Assembly: GCA_937957685.1 (NCBI GenBank)
Contig: CALGAO010000017.1
Span: forward strand, 1-41,899
Reading direction: 5' to 3'
Length of the DNA stretch: 41,899 nucleotides
Source of the DNA: an uncultured Paenibacillaceae bacterium
GTDB taxonomy: Bacteria; Bacillota; Bacilli; Paenibacillales; DA-C8
In this document: positions 7,320 through 14,528 of the stretch, piece after piece
Position numbering within the stretch: the stretch's first letter is position 1
How the letters are laid out: every line of letters begins with the position of its first letter
Position numbers and translations under genes: made by a program
The notes under the pieces: model-generated
Told to the model about the DNA's origin: nothing
The model's input: only the letters and a program-made list of their open reading frames with translations
Database searches by the model: none

Positions 7320-8930
7320 ATGAACATGACAGAGGACTGCAAGGTGCTGCTCGTCGACGACGAGCCGATCATCCTGCGCAGCTTGCAGGTGGCCGTGCCC
7401 TGGGAACAGCTCGGCACGCGGGTCGCGGGTACGGCGAGGAACGGCGAGGAGGCGCTGGAGATCGTGGAGCAGCTGCGGCCGGACATCATCATCAGCGACA
7501 TTCGCATGCCGTCGATTGACGGGATCAGCCTGATGCGCACGGTCATGGAGCAGTATCCGGGCACGCTGTTCATCATCCTGAGCGGTTACGGCGAGTTCGA
7601 ATATGCGCAGGAAGCGATCCGTCACGGCGCATTTAATTACCTGCTGAAGCCGATCGATCATGATGAATTGCAGGAGACCGTCATCAAGGCGCGGGAGCGC
7701 ATCCTCCAGCAGCGGGCGACATCGATGGAGCAGGATCGCCTGCGCCGATCCGTCCAGTCGCTGGCGTCGCTGGTCCGCGAGCGCATGTTCGCCGGCATCA
7801 TCGACGGCACGGACAGTCCGGATCACAAGCCGGCCTACTGGCCCGACGAGTGGGAGCTCCGTGCGCCATACTACATGGGTCTGGTCAATCTCGATGACCG
7901 CGAGCAGGCGGAGAATATCTGGAGCGCCGAGGAGAAGCGGCTCTGGTACTTCGCCGTGGGCAATGTGCTGAACGAGCTGCTTCCGGCCCGCGGCTGCTTC
8001 ACCGTGTTCCCGTACCATCAGGGGGAGTGGCTGTTCATCATGCAGAACTCCGATGCCGCAGAGATGAGGAGCATCGCCGAGGAGATCATCGCCACCGTCA
8101 GACAATGCACGAAGCTGTCGGTCTCCGTGGGCATCAGCAAGCAGTTCGAGCATATCAGCACCCTGCAGGACAGCTATGAAAGCTGCCGCAACGCGCTGTG
8201 CCGGAGATTCACGATGGGCAGGGAGGTCGTCTGCGTGGATGAGGAGACGGACGCGGACGCCCAGGTCACGCGGCAGCTGGTCTATCCGATGCAGCGGGAG
8301 AAGGCGTTGGCCGATGCGCTCAGGACGCTGGACAAGGCCGCCTTCGACGAGGAGCTGTCGGCGCTGATGCAGGAGTTCAGGGCTCAGCAGCCGTCCAGAT
8401 CCGAAGTCACTCCGATGCTCATCCAGCTGGCGATCGTGCTGCACAGGCAGCTGGAGTCTTTCCACGTGCTGCAGAACGCGCAGCCTGAGCCGCTCCTGCA
8501 GCAGCTTGCGATCGCGGGCACGCTGGAGGAGATGATCGAGGCGCTCAGGAGCACCTTCCACGACTGGATGAAGATGGCCGCCAGCGCCGACGGTCAGTCC
8601 TCCGGACGTGCGTTCGTGCAGAAGGCGATCGAGTATGTGCACCATCACTACCATCGCGACCTGGGCATCGATGAGGTGGCGGAGGCGGCCGGAGTGAGTT
8701 GCAGCTATTTCTGCGTCCTGTTCAAGCAGCAGACGGGAAGCACCTTTCTCGATTACCTGACGCGCTACCGCATCGACAAGGCCTGCTCGATCCTGCGCAA
8801 TTCGGACGTCAAGGTGTTCCAGGTTGCGCCGCTCGTGGGCTATCAGGACCCGAAGTATTTCACCCAGGTGTTCAAGAAGATCGTTGGCATGACGCCATCG
8901 GAATATCGAACCTCGCAGCTGTCCTCCTGA
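7320..8930 (+). CDS. YesN-family response regulator (REC plus AraC HTH)
   Basis: A 536-residue response regulator. The receiver domain (about residues 7-120) has VDDEP and the phosphorylation site D60 in IIISDIRMP; the switch Lys lies in LLKPIDHDEL. A middle region (about 150-430) of the YesN type follows. The C-terminal AraC double helix-turn-helix (about 438-532) contains IDEVAEAAGVSCSYFCVLFK and VGYQDPKYFTQVFKK. It is the natural partner of the YesM-like kinase in the same operon and should activate sugar uptake or degradation genes, none of which lie here. ATG 7320 follows GGAGAGGGAG closely. Confidence 0.93.
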   Translation: MNMTEDCKVLLVDDEPIILRSLQVAVPWEQLGTRVAGTARNGEEALEIVEQLRPDIIISDIRMPSIDGISLMRTVMEQYPGTLFIILSGYGEFEYAQEAIRHGAFNYLLKPIDHDELQETVIKARERILQQRATSMEQDRLRRSVQSLASLVRERMFAGIIDGTDSPDHKPAYWPDEWELRAPYYMGLVNLDDREQAENIWSAEEKRLWYFAVGNVLNELLPARGCFTVFPYHQGEWLFIMQNSDAAEMRSIAEEIIATVRQCTKLSVSVGISKQFEHISTLQDSYESCRNALCRRFTMGREVVCVDEETDADAQVTRQLVYPMQREKALADALRTLDKAAFDEELSALMQEFRAQQPSRSEVTPMLIQLAIVLHRQLESFHVLQNAQPEPLLQQLAIAGTLEEMIEALRSTFHDWMKMAASADGQSSGRAFVQKAIEYVHHHYHRDLGIDEVAEAAGVSCSYFCVLFKQQTGSTFLDYLTRYRIDKACSILRNSDVKVFQVAPLVGYQDPKYFTQVFKKIVGMTPSEYRTSQLSS

Positions 8931-8965
8931 GCCATGTCTTGCCCTGTGCATCCGGACAAAACAAC

Positions 8966-9099
8966 GGCCTCTCCGGTCCGGCGCGCCCCTGGTGACCCGC
9001 GGAAGGAGAGGCTGGATTGTCGATCAACGTGATACGCGAGGAAAAACAGCCACTCCGGTCCGGCGCGTCCCTGGTGACCCGCGGAAGGAGAGGCTGTTT
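8966..9099. terminator. Duplicated 44-bp hairpin element between convergent genes
   Basis: Two 44-bp copies, 8971-9014 and 9053-9096, are nearly identical and 82 bp apart. In copy 1, GCCTCTCC pairs with GGAGAGGC. In copy 2, AACAGCC pairs with GGCTGTT, followed by TTTCTT on the plus strand and TTTTTCC on the minus strand. The region lies between the response-regulator gene (plus) and the cytochrome gene (minus), so it can end transcripts from both sides. The duplication itself is unusual for a terminator. Confidence 0.7.
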
Positions 9100-9128
9100 C
9101 TTCGAAGATCGATCCATGCCGCGGAACA

Positions 9129-9491
9129 TTACTTGAGCGACGCGAGCCAATCGGCCAGCTCGTTGATCTCCTCTTCGCTCAGCACGTTGCCAAATGCCGG
9201 CATGCTGGTGCCCGACTTGCCGTTGACGATCGTATCATAGATCTGATCGCGGGTCAGCCGGCTGCCGATTTTCGAGATGTTGCTGTTGCCGCCGACGTTG
9301 CCCTTCAGGTCGGTGCCGTGACAGCTCAGACAGCGGCTGTTGTATGCGGCAGGCTTCTCGGCCACCGCTGCTCCGCCCCCGTTGCCTCCGCCATTGCCCG
9401 ACTTGCTGTTGTTCCCTCCGCCGCAAGCCGTGAGCATGAGCAAGGCAACAGCTGCTACGAAGATCAATGCCACGCGCTTCTTACTGGACAT
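9129..9491 (-). CDS. cccB: Lipoprotein cytochrome c, CccB-like (cytochrome c551)
   Basis: A 120-residue small c-type cytochrome. The signal peptide ends in the lipobox LTAC, so the mature protein is lipid-anchored on the outer face of the membrane. A Gly/Asn-rich linker (about residues 24-45) leads to one haem site, CLSCH. A likely axial Met lies in GTSMPAFG, and the C-terminal helix is typical. It resembles Bacillus CccB (112 residues), which carries electrons to cytochrome c oxidase. AAGGAGAAGGGG lies before the ATG. A good promoter precedes it, so it need not depend on the upstream TrpD2-like gene. Confidence 0.9.
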   Translation of the reverse strand: MSSKKRVALIFVAAVALLMLTACGGGNNSKSGNGGGNGGGAAVAEKPAAYNSRCLSCHGTDLKGNVGGNSNISKIGSRLTRDQIYDTIVNGKSGTSMPAFGNVLSEEEINELADWLASLK

Positions 9492-9576
9492 GAAACACTC
9501 ATCCCCTTCTCCTTAATGGATCTCGATGGAATGCTACATGAATAGGATGCATATCAGAGTAGCTTCGTATGCGTTC

Positions 9577-9606
9577 ATTCTAGCCGATTCTGAGAAAGCT
9601 TTCCAA
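9577..9606 (-). promoter_or_regulatory. Promoter of the cytochrome c gene
   Basis: On the minus strand, TTGGAA (9606-9601) and TAGAAT (9582-9577) are spaced 18 bp apart, about 85 bp upstream of the cccB start. Confidence 0.5.
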
Positions 9607-9651
9607 GAGAGGAGAAGAGGAGTTCACAGATTTTTTGCAAATCTTTTACAG

Positions 9652-10698
9652 TTATCCGACATCTTCGCGAAACGTCCGGCTGGCAGCCGCGATCCACGTC
9701 TCGTACTTCCTCCTGGCGGCGCCTTGCTCAAGCGAGACAAGCGCCACGCGTATACCGTCCTCAATCGAATCCACCATGTTCGTCATCCATAGACGCACCG
9801 CGGCGTTCAGCGCCACCGTGTTGCGCAGCTCCGGCTCGGCGCTGTTGCGCAGCACGGAGAGTGATGCCGACAATTGCTCGGCGGGGCTCCACTCCTTCTC
9901 CGGCACGCTGCCGCCAAGGCCGTACATCTCGGGATCGACGATGAACAACTCCGGGAACCCTCCGTCGAAGATGATCGTTCGCGTGCGGCTGCCCACGCCG
10001 ATATCCTCGGAGCCGTCCATCCCTTGCACGATGATCCCGCGCTGCACGCCGATCCGCTTCATGATCTGCACGGTCCGCTCGAAGGCCGCCTCCGATTCCA
10101 CTCCCGTCGCCATATAGGGAGCGGAGGTGGGCCGCAGATATTGCTCGGCGATGTCCAGGATCGAATGCAACCCGAACTCCTCGCGGATCGGCCTCAGCCG
10201 CTTGATCGCCGGCGACCATTCCTCGATCGGCACGATCATGACGCCTGACTCCAGGCCGGCCTGAATGAGCGTGTTGCTGATGGACGGCTGCTCGATTGGC
10301 ACGCCCAGGAGCTGCAGGAGATCGATGACCGTAACCGCCTTGCGGTACCTCGGCTTGAGATTGCCGTGCAGCGTGACCGGCAGGCCGCAGGATGCGAGGA
10401 CGAAGGCGGTCGGAAAGGTGGCCATGAAGGAATGCGTGCGACCGTACACCCCGCCGGTACAATCGATGGATACGGGAAACTTCTGCTTGTAGGAATGCAT
10501 CAGCATGACATCTACAAAAGCGCCGATCTCATCGGCGGTCTCCATCTTGATCCGCTCCGCCATGAGAAATGCGCCGATCTGAACAGGGCTCGCCCTGCCG
10601 CTGACGATCAATTCCGCCGCCTCGTAAGCTTCTTCATAGGTCAAACTGCGCCGGGGTCCTCTTCTGCTGCGTCCGAATTTGTCTATGATTTCAATCAC
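9652..10698 (-). CDS. TrpD2-like member of the anthranilate phosphoribosyltransferase family
   Basis: 348 residues. The N-terminal helical domain (about 1-75; SLTYEEAYEAAELIVSG, PVQIGAFLMAERIK) is the glycosyl transferase family 3 N-terminal domain. The C-terminal part follows the TrpD fold. True TrpD motifs are degraded: the PRPP loop GTGGDG is replaced by DCTGGVYGR, and the usual KHGNRxxSS-type motif reads LHGNLKPRYR. It therefore fits the TrpD2/YbiB branch, in which E. coli YbiB has been reported to bind nucleic acid, better than a tryptophan enzyme. No trp genes are nearby. GTG 10698 follows AAAGGAGG by eight bases. It is divergent from the TetR-led operon and shares its control region. 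Function unknown. Confidence 0.7.
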   Translation of the reverse strand: MIEIIDKFGRSRRGPRRSLTYEEAYEAAELIVSGRASPVQIGAFLMAERIKMETADEIGAFVDVMLMHSYKQKFPVSIDCTGGVYGRTHSFMATFPTAFVLASCGLPVTLHGNLKPRYRKAVTVIDLLQLLGVPIEQPSISNTLIQAGLESGVMIVPIEEWSPAIKRLRPIREEFGLHSILDIAEQYLRPTSAPYMATGVESEAAFERTVQIMKRIGVQRGIIVQGMDGSEDIGVGSRTRTIIFDGGFPELFIVDPEMYGLGGSVPEKEWSPAEQLSASLSVLRNSAEPELRNTVALNAAVRLWMTNMVDSIEDGIRVALVSLEQGAARRKYETWIAAASRTFREDVG

Positions 10699-10861
10699 AG
10701 TCGATGCCTCCTTTCACTTGACAGATAGGAGTCTTGCTGATGATGTCCGGGTGATTGCTCATGTTCGGGAGATGCGCTCATGCATGGTTGAATCAGGCCC
10801 CAACTCACAGCCTGATTTAAATGTAATATAACCTAACACAAAACACCGATCTTAATTTTTG

Positions 10862-10890
10862 ATTATAGCATAAAAAAAGATCAATGGTCA
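10862..10890 (-). promoter_or_regulatory. Extended -10 promoter of the TrpD2-like gene
   Basis: On the minus strand, TATAAT (10867-10862) is preceded by TG one base away, an extended -10. A -35-like ATGACC lies 18 bp upstream. The leader would be about 155 nt and contains an inverted copy (10836-10842) of the TTTGTGT motif seen at the opposite promoter. Confidence 0.55.
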
Positions 10891-10907
10891 TGTTTGTGTT
10901 ATATAAA

Positions 10908-10937
10908 TTGACGCATAATGAATGATTTGTGTATAAT
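10908..10937 (+). promoter_or_regulatory. Sigma-A promoter of the TetR-led operon
   Basis: TTGACG at 10908-10913 and TATAAT at 10932-10937 are 18 bp apart. Direct TTTGTGT motifs sit at 10893, 10926 and 10937, separated by 33 and 11 bp (whole helical turns). The start of transcription falls at the left edge of the palindrome at 10946. No other good promoter was seen inside the operon. Confidence 0.75.
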
Positions 10938-10945
10938 TTGTGTAA

Positions 10946-11008
10946 CGAATTAATCAAACAGTTAAACCGGATGGTTAATCCAAATGGTTAAACTGCCTGA
11001 TTAATTCG
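10946..11008 (+). promoter_or_regulatory. Large palindromic operator upstream of tetR
   Basis: Two 23-bp arms, 10946-10968 and 10986-11008, are inverted copies matching at 21 of 23 positions. Each reads CGAATTAATCA, two variable bases, CAGTTAAACC. The 17-bp centre holds a further small palindrome, GGAT-GGTTA-ATCC. The GGTTAA box thus appears three times. The element lies directly after the -10 box and before the regulator's ribosome binding site, where a TetR-family repressor would act on its own operon. In RNA it could also fold into a long hairpin. Confidence 0.8.
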
Positions 11009-11059
11009 CAAGGAAATCATTCATATCATCGATTGGTGATGTGTCGAGGAGGTGGGCAT

Positions 11060-12154
11060 GTGACCGGTTTGGCGGAAGAGGTGAAGCTGCAGGCGCAGGA
11101 GCGAATCCTGGCAACGGCGGAGGAAGTGTTCGGGGAGAAGGGATTCGCCGCCGCCCGGATGAGCGACATCGCGCGCAGGGCGGAGGTGAACCAGGCGCTG
11201 ATCCATTATTACTTCCAGTCCAAGGAGAAGCTGTACCAGGAAGTGCTATTGCGGTTGTTCCGGAGGTGGCAGGTACATGTGAGCTCGATGGGTTGGCAGA
11301 AGGATGACCCCGAGACGGAGCTGCGCAACTACATTCGCATCCACTATCGGTTTCAGTGCCGCTACCCGAATCTGTACAAGATCTTCCAATGGGAATTGCT
11401 CGGCAGCAGCGGGATCCTGAAGGACTACATCGCGGAGTTCTGGATCCGGGACATCGAGGAAAGGTTGCAGATCATCCGCAGGTGGAAGCAACTGGGACTG
11501 GTGAATCAGCGAGTCGACGGCAAGCCTTTCCTGTACATGATGTGGGGGATCATGCACCAGTTTTATTACCGCAGCCGCGAAGAGATGGCCGATGTGCTTG
11601 GCTACGATGCGGAACTGGAGCAGCTGCAGGAAGAGATCGTGGAGCAGATCACGGCGTTTATCCTGCACGGGTTCGTCAGTCGGACGCACGTCGAGACTGT
11701 CCCCCCGCCTATGCCCGACAGCAAGTCGCTTGACGATATCATGCTGATCCGCATGCTGGCCGATGATGCGGCAGGCGAGATGGCGCAGGGAATCGCGCAG
11801 CTGCTGGAGCAAACCCATCGCGCCGTGGCGGTCCGGACAGATCCGGCAAGCCTGGAGTGGGAGTCGCCCGATGGCGCTTATCTGCTTGTCGTACATACGG
11901 ATTATGGCGAGATGCCGGATGCGGCTTACCGTTTTCTTAATATTCAGAATAGTCGAACATATCATTCGAGTCGTGCGAATGTGGTGGTCGGCATATGGAC
12001 GACAGGGCCGGAGCCTGCCTCGACGCACCTGCAGCGGACGCTCGAAGACGAGGTGAACCTTGCAGGGGCATACGCCTTGTCCCGTCCTCTCGGGGAATCG
12101 CCGAAGAGGTATATGGAACGCTTCATCCGACTGGCAACAAGCATATCCAGATAG
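11060..12154 (+). CDS. TetR-family regulator with C-terminal extra domain
   Basis: 364 residues, far longer than the usual ~200. The N-terminal HTH (about residues 8-55; ILATAEEVFGEKGF, MSDIARRAEVNQALIHYYF) is classic TetR. The helical ligand domain runs to about 210. The last ~140 residues are extra and show alternating strands and helices (GAYLLVVHTDYGEMPDAAY, NVVVGIWTTGPEP, AGAYALSRPLGESPKRYM), which I read as possibly flavodoxin-like; this is inference. GTG 11060 is chosen because CGAGGAGG ends seven bases before it. It is the first gene of the catabolic operon, directly behind a palindromic operator, so autoregulation and substrate induction are likely. Confidence 0.85.
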   Translation: MTGLAEEVKLQAQERILATAEEVFGEKGFAAARMSDIARRAEVNQALIHYYFQSKEKLYQEVLLRLFRRWQVHVSSMGWQKDDPETELRNYIRIHYRFQCRYPNLYKIFQWELLGSSGILKDYIAEFWIRDIEERLQIIRRWKQLGLVNQRVDGKPFLYMMWGIMHQFYYRSREEMADVLGYDAELEQLQEEIVEQITAFILHGFVSRTHVETVPPPMPDSKSLDDIMLIRMLADDAAGEMAQGIAQLLEQTHRAVAVRTDPASLEWESPDGAYLLVVHTDYGEMPDAAYRFLNIQNSRTYHSSRANVVVGIWTTGPEPASTHLQRTLEDEVNLAGAYALSRPLGESPKRYMERFIRLATSISR

Positions 12155-12187
12155 ATCAATCAAACTCAAGGACAGGAGAGGATGACA

Positions 12188-12832
12188 ATGAGTCAAACAA
12201 CCACGCTGAACATCATCCCGGAGGAGACGGCGCTGCTGGTCATCGACATGCAGAACGGCTTCATCAAGGATGAGGGAAGCATCGGGCGGTCCGGCGCCAA
12301 CATGAGCCTGATGCAGGCGACCGTCGAGCCGGTCAGGAAGCTGGTCGAAGCCTGCAGGAGCCGCGGGATCCTGGACATCTGGACGATCCAGGAACATTAT
12401 CCGGACGATATCACCCGACGCACGCACAGGATCACGCCGCATACCGCGAAGCGCAGCACGGGCGCACCGGCCCTGGTCAGAACCTGGGACAGCGCGATCA
12501 TCGATGAGCTGAAGGACCTGATCGGGCCGGAGACCGAGACCGTCAGGAAGCATCGGTTCAGCTCCTTCTACGATACCCGCCTCGATACGCTGCTGCGCAT
12601 GAAGGGGATCAAGCTGCTGATCATCTGCGGCGTATCGACGACGCTGTGCGTGGAGACGACGACCAGGGACGCGTATCAGCGCGACTATGACGTGATCGTG
12701 GCCGGCGATGCCGTGGGCATCTCGAATGCCTCCTTCCATGAACACAGCCTGAAGGTGATCGATACTTATTTTGGCAAGGTGCTGCCGACGGAAGAGATTC
12801 TCGCGATGATCGAACGCAGCGGCACGGCTTGA
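12188..12832 (+). CDS. Isochorismatase-family cysteine hydrolase (amidohydrolase)
   Basis: 214 residues. The Asp-Lys-Cys triad is visible: D20 in LLVIDMQNGF, K121 in VRKHRFSSFYDT and C154 in GVSTTLCVETT. The family includes N-carbamoylsarcosine amidase, ureidoacrylate (RutB-like), biuret and maleamate hydrolases, which release ammonia from small amides. Together with HyuA/HyuB, an N-carbamoyl or ureido substrate is attractive but not shown. ATG 12188 is preferred over ATG 12182 because GGAGAGG (12175-12181) lies six bases before it. It follows tetR after 33 bp, so the two are cotranscribed. Confidence 0.88.
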   Translation: MSQTTTLNIIPEETALLVIDMQNGFIKDEGSIGRSGANMSLMQATVEPVRKLVEACRSRGILDIWTIQEHYPDDITRRTHRITPHTAKRSTGAPALVRTWDSAIIDELKDLIGPETETVRKHRFSSFYDTRLDTLLRMKGIKLLIICGVSTTLCVETTTRDAYQRDYDVIVAGDAVGISNASFHEHSLKVIDTYFGKVLPTEEILAMIERSGTA

Positions 12833-12863
12833 CCCATATTAACGAAGAGAGGTGCTGGACGAG

Positions 12864-13697
12864 ATGAATGTCAAGCAAGATGTGATGGTGAGTCAGGTCA
12901 TACCCGGCAAGGTGATGCCTGCTCCCAGGAAACGGAGCTTCAGTTGGCTCGGCGGTTCCGGAAGCAAACTGATCTCGCTCGTATTGCTCGTATCCGTATG
13001 GTGGCTTCTGTCCCTGTATCTGGGCGAACATGTGCTGCCTTCGCCGCTGCTCACGGTGGAGACGCTGCTGAAGGACATCCAGAAAGGCAATGTGTTTAAC
13101 CACCTCGGCATCACGCTGTCCAGGGTGTTCCTCGCCTTCTTCCTGACGATGATCGTGGGCATCACGCTCGGCTGCCTGCTCGGACTGTCGAAGAGGTTCC
13201 GCTCCTTCTTCAGCTTCTGGATCGTGATCGGCCTGTCCATTCCGGCGCTCGTCTACATCGTCGTGATCTTCCTGTGGCTGGGCCTGTCGGAGGCGTCGGC
13301 GATCGTCGCCACGATGATGACGACGGTATTCACGATCACGATGAACATCTGGGAAGGCGTCAAGTCCCTCGACAAGAAGCTGCTCGAGCTGGGCACGGTG
13401 CTCAGGGCGCGCCGCTCGCTCGTCATCCGCAGGATCGTCCTGCCGCAGCTGTACCCGTACATGATGGCTTCGGCCCGTTTCGGTCTCGGCCTGACCTGGA
13501 AGATGGTCATCTTCGTCGAGCTGATGGGAAGGTCGAACGGCATCGGCTACATGATCAATTATTGGTATCAGATGTACAACATGTCCCATGTCCTCGGTTA
13601 CGCCTTCATCTTTATCGTGGTCATGCTCATCATTGAAGTGATCCTGAATGTGGTGATCGAACCGAAATTATTCGCATGGCGGCCAAAGAAAGCGTAG
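12864..13697 (+). CDS. ABC transporter permease, SsuC/TauC-like
   Basis: 277 residues with six predicted membrane segments and the BPD_transp_1 loop (about RRIVLPQLYPYMMASARFG) that contacts the ATPase. It resembles permeases for sulfonates, taurine, nitrate or pyrimidine precursors, which use NMT1-like receptors; such a lipoprotein is encoded later in the operon. Start: ATG 12864, with AAGAGAGG at 12845-12852 (spacing 11); GTG 12852 is less likely because it overlaps the ribosome binding site. Confidence 0.9.
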   Translation: MNVKQDVMVSQVIPGKVMPAPRKRSFSWLGGSGSKLISLVLLVSVWWLLSLYLGEHVLPSPLLTVETLLKDIQKGNVFNHLGITLSRVFLAFFLTMIVGITLGCLLGLSKRFRSFFSFWIVIGLSIPALVYIVVIFLWLGLSEASAIVATMMTTVFTITMNIWEGVKSLDKKLLELGTVLRARRSLVIRRIVLPQLYPYMMASARFGLGLTWKMVIFVELMGRSNGIGYMINYWYQMYNMSHVLGYAFIFIVVMLIIEVILNVVIEPKLFAWRPKKA

Positions 13698-13706
13698 GTG
13701 AACAGC

Positions 13707-14528
13707 ATGAACACCCTGAACAGCACGACCGGCATGACCGGCACAAGTAGCGCAACCGGCGCAAGCAGCAAGATCAGCATCAGGCATCTGCACAAGTCCT
13801 TCCAGGTGGGCGGCGCGCCCAGGAAGGTGCTGCACAACATCAACATCGATATCCAGGCTGGCGAGTTCATCTGCTTCCTCGGTCCATCCGGCTGCGGCAA
13901 GTCGACGATCCTCAACATCCTGAGCGGACTGGATACCGACTATGAGGGCGTCATCCTCATCGATGGCAAGCCGCTGAACAGCGGTGACTATCATATGAGC
14001 TATCTGTTCCAGGAGCCTCGCCTTCTGCCCTGGCTGACGGTGGAGAAAAACATCCACTTCGCCCTTGATGCGAACAGGGTTCCGGTGAGCGAGTGGGAGG
14101 AGCGCACGACGAAGTACCTGGAGATGGTCAATCTGCCGCATGTGCGCAAGCACTACATTCACCAGCTGTCAGGAGGCATGCAGCACCGGGTGGCGATCGC
14201 CCGCGCCTTCGCCGTGAAGCCGGACATCCTGCTGATGGATGAACCGTTCAGCGCGCTGGATGAGCTGACCGCGCGGAGCCTGCGCCAGAGCCTGCTGAAG
14301 ATGTGGCAGGAGGACCGCAAGACGGTGCTGTTCGTGACGCACAACTCGATGGAAGCGACGTATCTTGCCGATCGCATCTTCATGATGAAGGCGAATCCCG
14401 GCGAGATTGAGGAAACGAAGGAAATCAGACTGGAGAGACCGCGTGATTACGACAGCGAGGAGCTGTTCCAGGAAAATCGCGCGGTGGTGACCCGGTTCCT
14501 GGAGATCATCGGAAGAGATGCGATATGA
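13707..14528 (+). CDS. ABC transporter ATPase, SsuB/TauB-like
   Basis: 273 residues. Walker A GPSGCGKSTI, Q-loop FQEPRLLPW, signature LSGGMQHRVAIARAF, Walker B ILLMDEPFSALD and the H-loop VTHN are all intact. It energises the adjacent permease. ATG 13707 is favoured: AGGTGA at 13695-13700 overlaps the permease stop and lies six bases away. GTG 13698 is an alternative. The N-terminal ~20 residues are Ser/Thr/Gly-rich and probably disordered. The end overlaps the MFS start (ATGA). Confidence 0.93.
   Translation: MNTLNSTTGMTGTSSATGASSKISIRHLHKSFQVGGAPRKVLHNINIDIQAGEFICFLGPSGCGKSTILNILSGLDTDYEGVILIDGKPLNSGDYHMSYLFQEPRLLPWLTVEKNIHFALDANRVPVSEWEERTTKYLEMVNLPHVRKHYIHQLSGGMQHRVAIARAFAVKPDILLMDEPFSALDELTARSLRQSLLKMWQEDRKTVLFVTHNSMEATYLADRIFMMKANPGEIEETKEIRLERPRDYDSEELFQENRAVVTRFLEIIGRDAI

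Noticed and set aside
5622..8951. Minus-strand frame of 1109 codons
   Set aside because: It lies antisense to the kinase, receptor and regulator genes, all with clear domains; the translation is His/Arg/Leu/Asp-rich with no motif.
10699..10855. Tryptophan-type attenuator or T-box before the TrpD2-like gene
   Set aside because: No run of Trp codons, no T-box sequence and no terminator hairpin are visible in the leader.
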